DNA from: Berkiella sp050247135
GTDB taxonomy: Bacteria > Pseudomonadota > Gammaproteobacteria > Berkiellales > Berkiellaceae
Direction: 5' to 3'
DNA length: 64,000 nt
Assembly (NCBI GenBank): GCA_050247135.1
Contig: JBFWUT010000012.1
Location: forward strand, 7,788 to 71,787
A program made the translations under genes and the position numbers. Below, piece after piece: positions 62,246 to 64,000 of the stretch. Position 1 is the first letter of the stretch. Every line of letters starts with the position of its first letter. The notes beneath the pieces were generated by a model, which saw nothing but the letters and a program-made list of their open reading frames with translations, was not told where the DNA came from and searched no databases.

Positions 62246-63550
62246 ATGATTTGGCGATTACTGCAATGGGTTTATACCGTCATTTTCACCTGCTTACTGC
62301 CGGTGGTCTTTTTTCGCTTATGGGTTAGAAGTCTAAGATTGCCTGCTTACCGCCGGCGATGGGCAGAAAGGCTGGGCATCGTCCCTTTACCCCCCTTAGA
62401 AGAGGTTATTTGGCTACATGCCGTTTCGGTGGGAGAAACCATTGCCGCCATCCCGCTGGTACACCGTTTGCGTCAGCAATTTCCCAAATCGCCCATTTTA
62501 ATGACAACCACAACTCCTACTGGTTCTGAGCGAGTGCAGGCGGCATTTAAAGACATGCTGGGCAAACATATTTATCATTGTTACTTGCCTTACGATTTAC
62601 CTTTTACGCTCAATAATTTTTTCAAGCGTATTAAACCTAAATTGTTAATCTTGATGGAAACTGAGATTTGGCCCAATTTATTACAAGCTTGCAAAGCGCG
62701 CCAATTACCGGTACTCATAGCAAATGGTCGCTTATCTCCCGTGTCCATGCGTCGTTACCAATGGCTGGGACGCTTTATGAAATGGATTGTTTCTCCTATT
62801 AGCTTTGTTGCAGCCCAAAGTGCGATGGATGTTTCAAGATTTGCTTATTTAGGGATCGATCAAAAGAAAATCTCTGATACAGGTAATATAAAGTTTGATT
62901 TACAGTTGCCAAGTTATTTGCAAGAAGCTGGGCATGAGCTGAGGCAAGAGCTGGGCAGCGAACGCTTGATCTGGATAGCGGCGAGTACTCACGAAACCGA
63001 AGAAGCCATCGCACTCAATTGCTATCAGACCCTCAAACAACAGTTCCCTGAATTACTGTTATTTTTAGTCCCAAGACATCCCGATAGGTTTAATAAAGTT
63101 GCTAATTTGTGTCTTGATCGCGGTTTCAAAGTGGCTAGAAGAAGCTTAAAACAACGCACACAATCTGAAACGGATGTGTATTTAGGCGATACCATGGGTG
63201 AGTTGCCCTTATTTTATGCGGCAAGTCATGTGGCTTTTGTGGGTGGAAGTTTTGTTGCGGTCGGTGGACATAATCTGTTGGAACCCGCTGCCCTAGGACT
63301 CCCCGTTCTTTCTGGTCCACAGTTATTTAATTTCGTAGCGATCAGCCAAATGTTGGTTGGGGCTAAAGGCGCAACTATCGTTAACAATGAAGAAGAACTT
63401 AGTACCGCTTTAGTGGAATTATTGGCTAGTCAGGAAAAGCGCACTATACAAGGTCGATTTGCCCAAAAAGTGGTGGAAGAGAATAAAGGGGCTTTGGATA
63501 ACCTCTTGCGTGTGATTGAAACGCTTTGGCTTCAATCACAAACTCAATAA
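62246..63550 (+). CDS. waaA: Kdo transferase WaaA (KdtA)
   Basis: From ATG 62246 (AAGGT upstream), 434 residues. One N-terminal membrane segment (LLQWVYTVIFTCLLPVVFF), then RRRWAERLG and the HAVSVGETIAAIPL motif, PYDLPFTLNNFF, METEIWPNLL, ANGRLSP and FVGGSFVAVGGHNLLEPA. It attaches Kdo to lipid IVA at the inner membrane. An in-frame ATG at 62213 is rejected because it has no ribosome site. Confidence 0.96.
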   Translation: MIWRLLQWVYTVIFTCLLPVVFFRLWVRSLRLPAYRRRWAERLGIVPLPPLEEVIWLHAVSVGETIAAIPLVHRLRQQFPKSPILMTTTTPTGSERVQAAFKDMLGKHIYHCYLPYDLPFTLNNFFKRIKPKLLILMETEIWPNLLQACKARQLPVLIANGRLSPVSMRRYQWLGRFMKWIVSPISFVAAQSAMDVSRFAYLGIDQKKISDTGNIKFDLQLPSYLQEAGHELRQELGSERLIWIAASTHETEEAIALNCYQTLKQQFPELLLFLVPRHPDRFNKVANLCLDRGFKVARRSLKQRTQSETDVYLGDTMGELPLFYAASHVAFVGGSFVAVGGHNLLEPAALGLPVLSGPQLFNFVAISQMLVGAKGATIVNNEEELSTALVELLASQEKRTIQGRFAQKVVEENKGALDNLLRVIETLWLQSQTQ

Positions 63551-63564
63551 GGCCCTTTTTAGAT

Positions 63565-63999
63565 TTACTGGGTGTACCTTTGTGTTTTGTTTGTCACCGA
63601 CTGTTGCTGATTGCAGAGGTGATTTTCTTGACCATTGGGCACAGGGTGCTGTTGTTGATGATACATTGGCGTGAAGCTCCGAACGGGAGCCGCTTGCATA
63701 ACTTCAACATGAGGCGGCAGATACCCCTGATACTCCGGATAACCCTGATACCCTGGATAACCGAGATACTGTGGTGGAAGGTAATAACCTGGTTGCTGCG
63801 CAGGCACGTAAAGCCCCTCATAAGGCTGGTAATCCCCCTCAGCATATGTTGAGTCATCATAGTCAATTTCTTCAGACTCGGTGACCTCAGTGTCAACGGC
63901 AATAGGTGTGGGCATTCGTGGTGTGAATACGGCTGCATGACTATTGAGCTTTGACTTTTTAGAAGCAGCTTCATTTACCAGAGTGTTAAGTTCATTTAA
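63565..63999 (-). CDS. Tyr/Pro/Gln-rich protein, N terminus beyond the window
   Basis: The frame is open from the right edge (base 63999), so this is the C-terminal 144 residues of a longer protein whose start lies outside. It reads LNELNTLVNEAASKK at the edge and an acidic stretch TESEEIDYDDSTYAEGDY. A Tyr/Gly/Pro/Gln-rich tandem-like region follows (YLGYPGYQGYPEYQGYLPP), and a Gln/His-rich C terminus. An ATG at 63915 is internal. No known family is recognised; such tyrosine-proline tails occur in some surface and effector proteins. It converges on waaA, leaving 14 bases. Confidence 0.75.
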   Translation of the reverse strand, partial: LNELNTLVNEAASKKSKLNSHAAVFTPRMPTPIAVDTEVTESEEIDYDDSTYAEGDYQPYEGLYVPAQQPGYYLPPQYLGYPGYQGYPEYQGYLPPHVEVMQAAPVRSFTPMYHQQQHPVPNGQENHLCNQQQSVTNKTQRYTQ

Positions 64000-64000
64000 T

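Noticed and set aside
1..64000. tRNA, rRNA, CRISPR, insertion sequence or prophage
   Set aside because: No cloverleaf, rRNA, regularly spaced direct repeats, transposase, integrase or phage structural gene was recognised by eye; a covariance-model search would be decisive for tRNA.

Overview
The window looks like chromosomal DNA of a gammaproteobacterium, most likely a host-associated member of or near the Legionellales. This is inferred from gene content, not from a marker-gene comparison. The core is typical of the class: the lptD-surA-pdxA-rsmA block, amgK-murU-djlA, speD of the enterobacterial type, glnE, pilU, and a heptose/Kdo lipopolysaccharide core set. Between these lie intracellular-lifestyle genes: kinase-like proteins, an ankyrin-repeat protein, low-complexity His/Lys-rich and Tyr/Pro-rich proteins, a PagL lipid A deacylase and palindromic intergenic repeats. 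No rRNA, tRNA, CRISPR array, transposase or prophage gene was recognised.

Layout. 1-8.2 kb: the end of msrA, a nested inverted repeat, a YqhA-type membrane protein, two convergent kinase-like paralogues, a small protein with a double-glycine-like leader, a Cys-rich lipoprotein, mscL, a protein-kinase-like gene, the ABC-F ATPase ybiT and a helical orphan. 8.4-20.8 kb: a dicarboxylate/amino-acid symporter, an L,D-transpeptidase, then rsmA/pdxA/surA/lptD (minus strand) opposite amgK/murU/djlA (plus strand), and an IolC-DUF2090 fusion whose kinase half looks degenerate. 20.9-29.5 kb: tetR, pagL, rpe, a fused E1 alpha-beta dehydrogenase followed by glutaryl-CoA dehydrogenase, a His-rich protein, a DegS-type protease and speD.

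29.5-36.4 kb is a lipid-modification island: DUF1295, DUF2878, a cyclopropane synthase-like methyltransferase, DUF1365 and a FAD oxidoreductase in one overlapping operon, opposite an SDR, DUF2177 and a TerC protein. 36.4-44.1 kb holds the most striking unit. A five-gene operon, dabB-dabA-DUF6671-purE-purK, is divergent from a CbbR-like LysR regulator. It joins an energy-coupled inorganic-carbon accumulation complex to the purine enzymes that consume bicarbonate and carry its carboxyl group, and it has no RuBisCO or carboxysome genes nearby.

44.4-51.3 kb: pilU, an SPFH/NfeD pair, glnE, ilvE and a zf-CHCC protein. 51.4-64 kb: inner-core lipopolysaccharide synthesis (waaF, waaC, an O-antigen ligase, a glycosyltransferase, an LPS-kinase-like gene, hldE, hldD), a HicB-like remnant, an ankyrin protein, a coupled outer-membrane protein/deacetylase/WaaE-like operon, waaA, and an incomplete Tyr/Pro-rich gene at the right edge.
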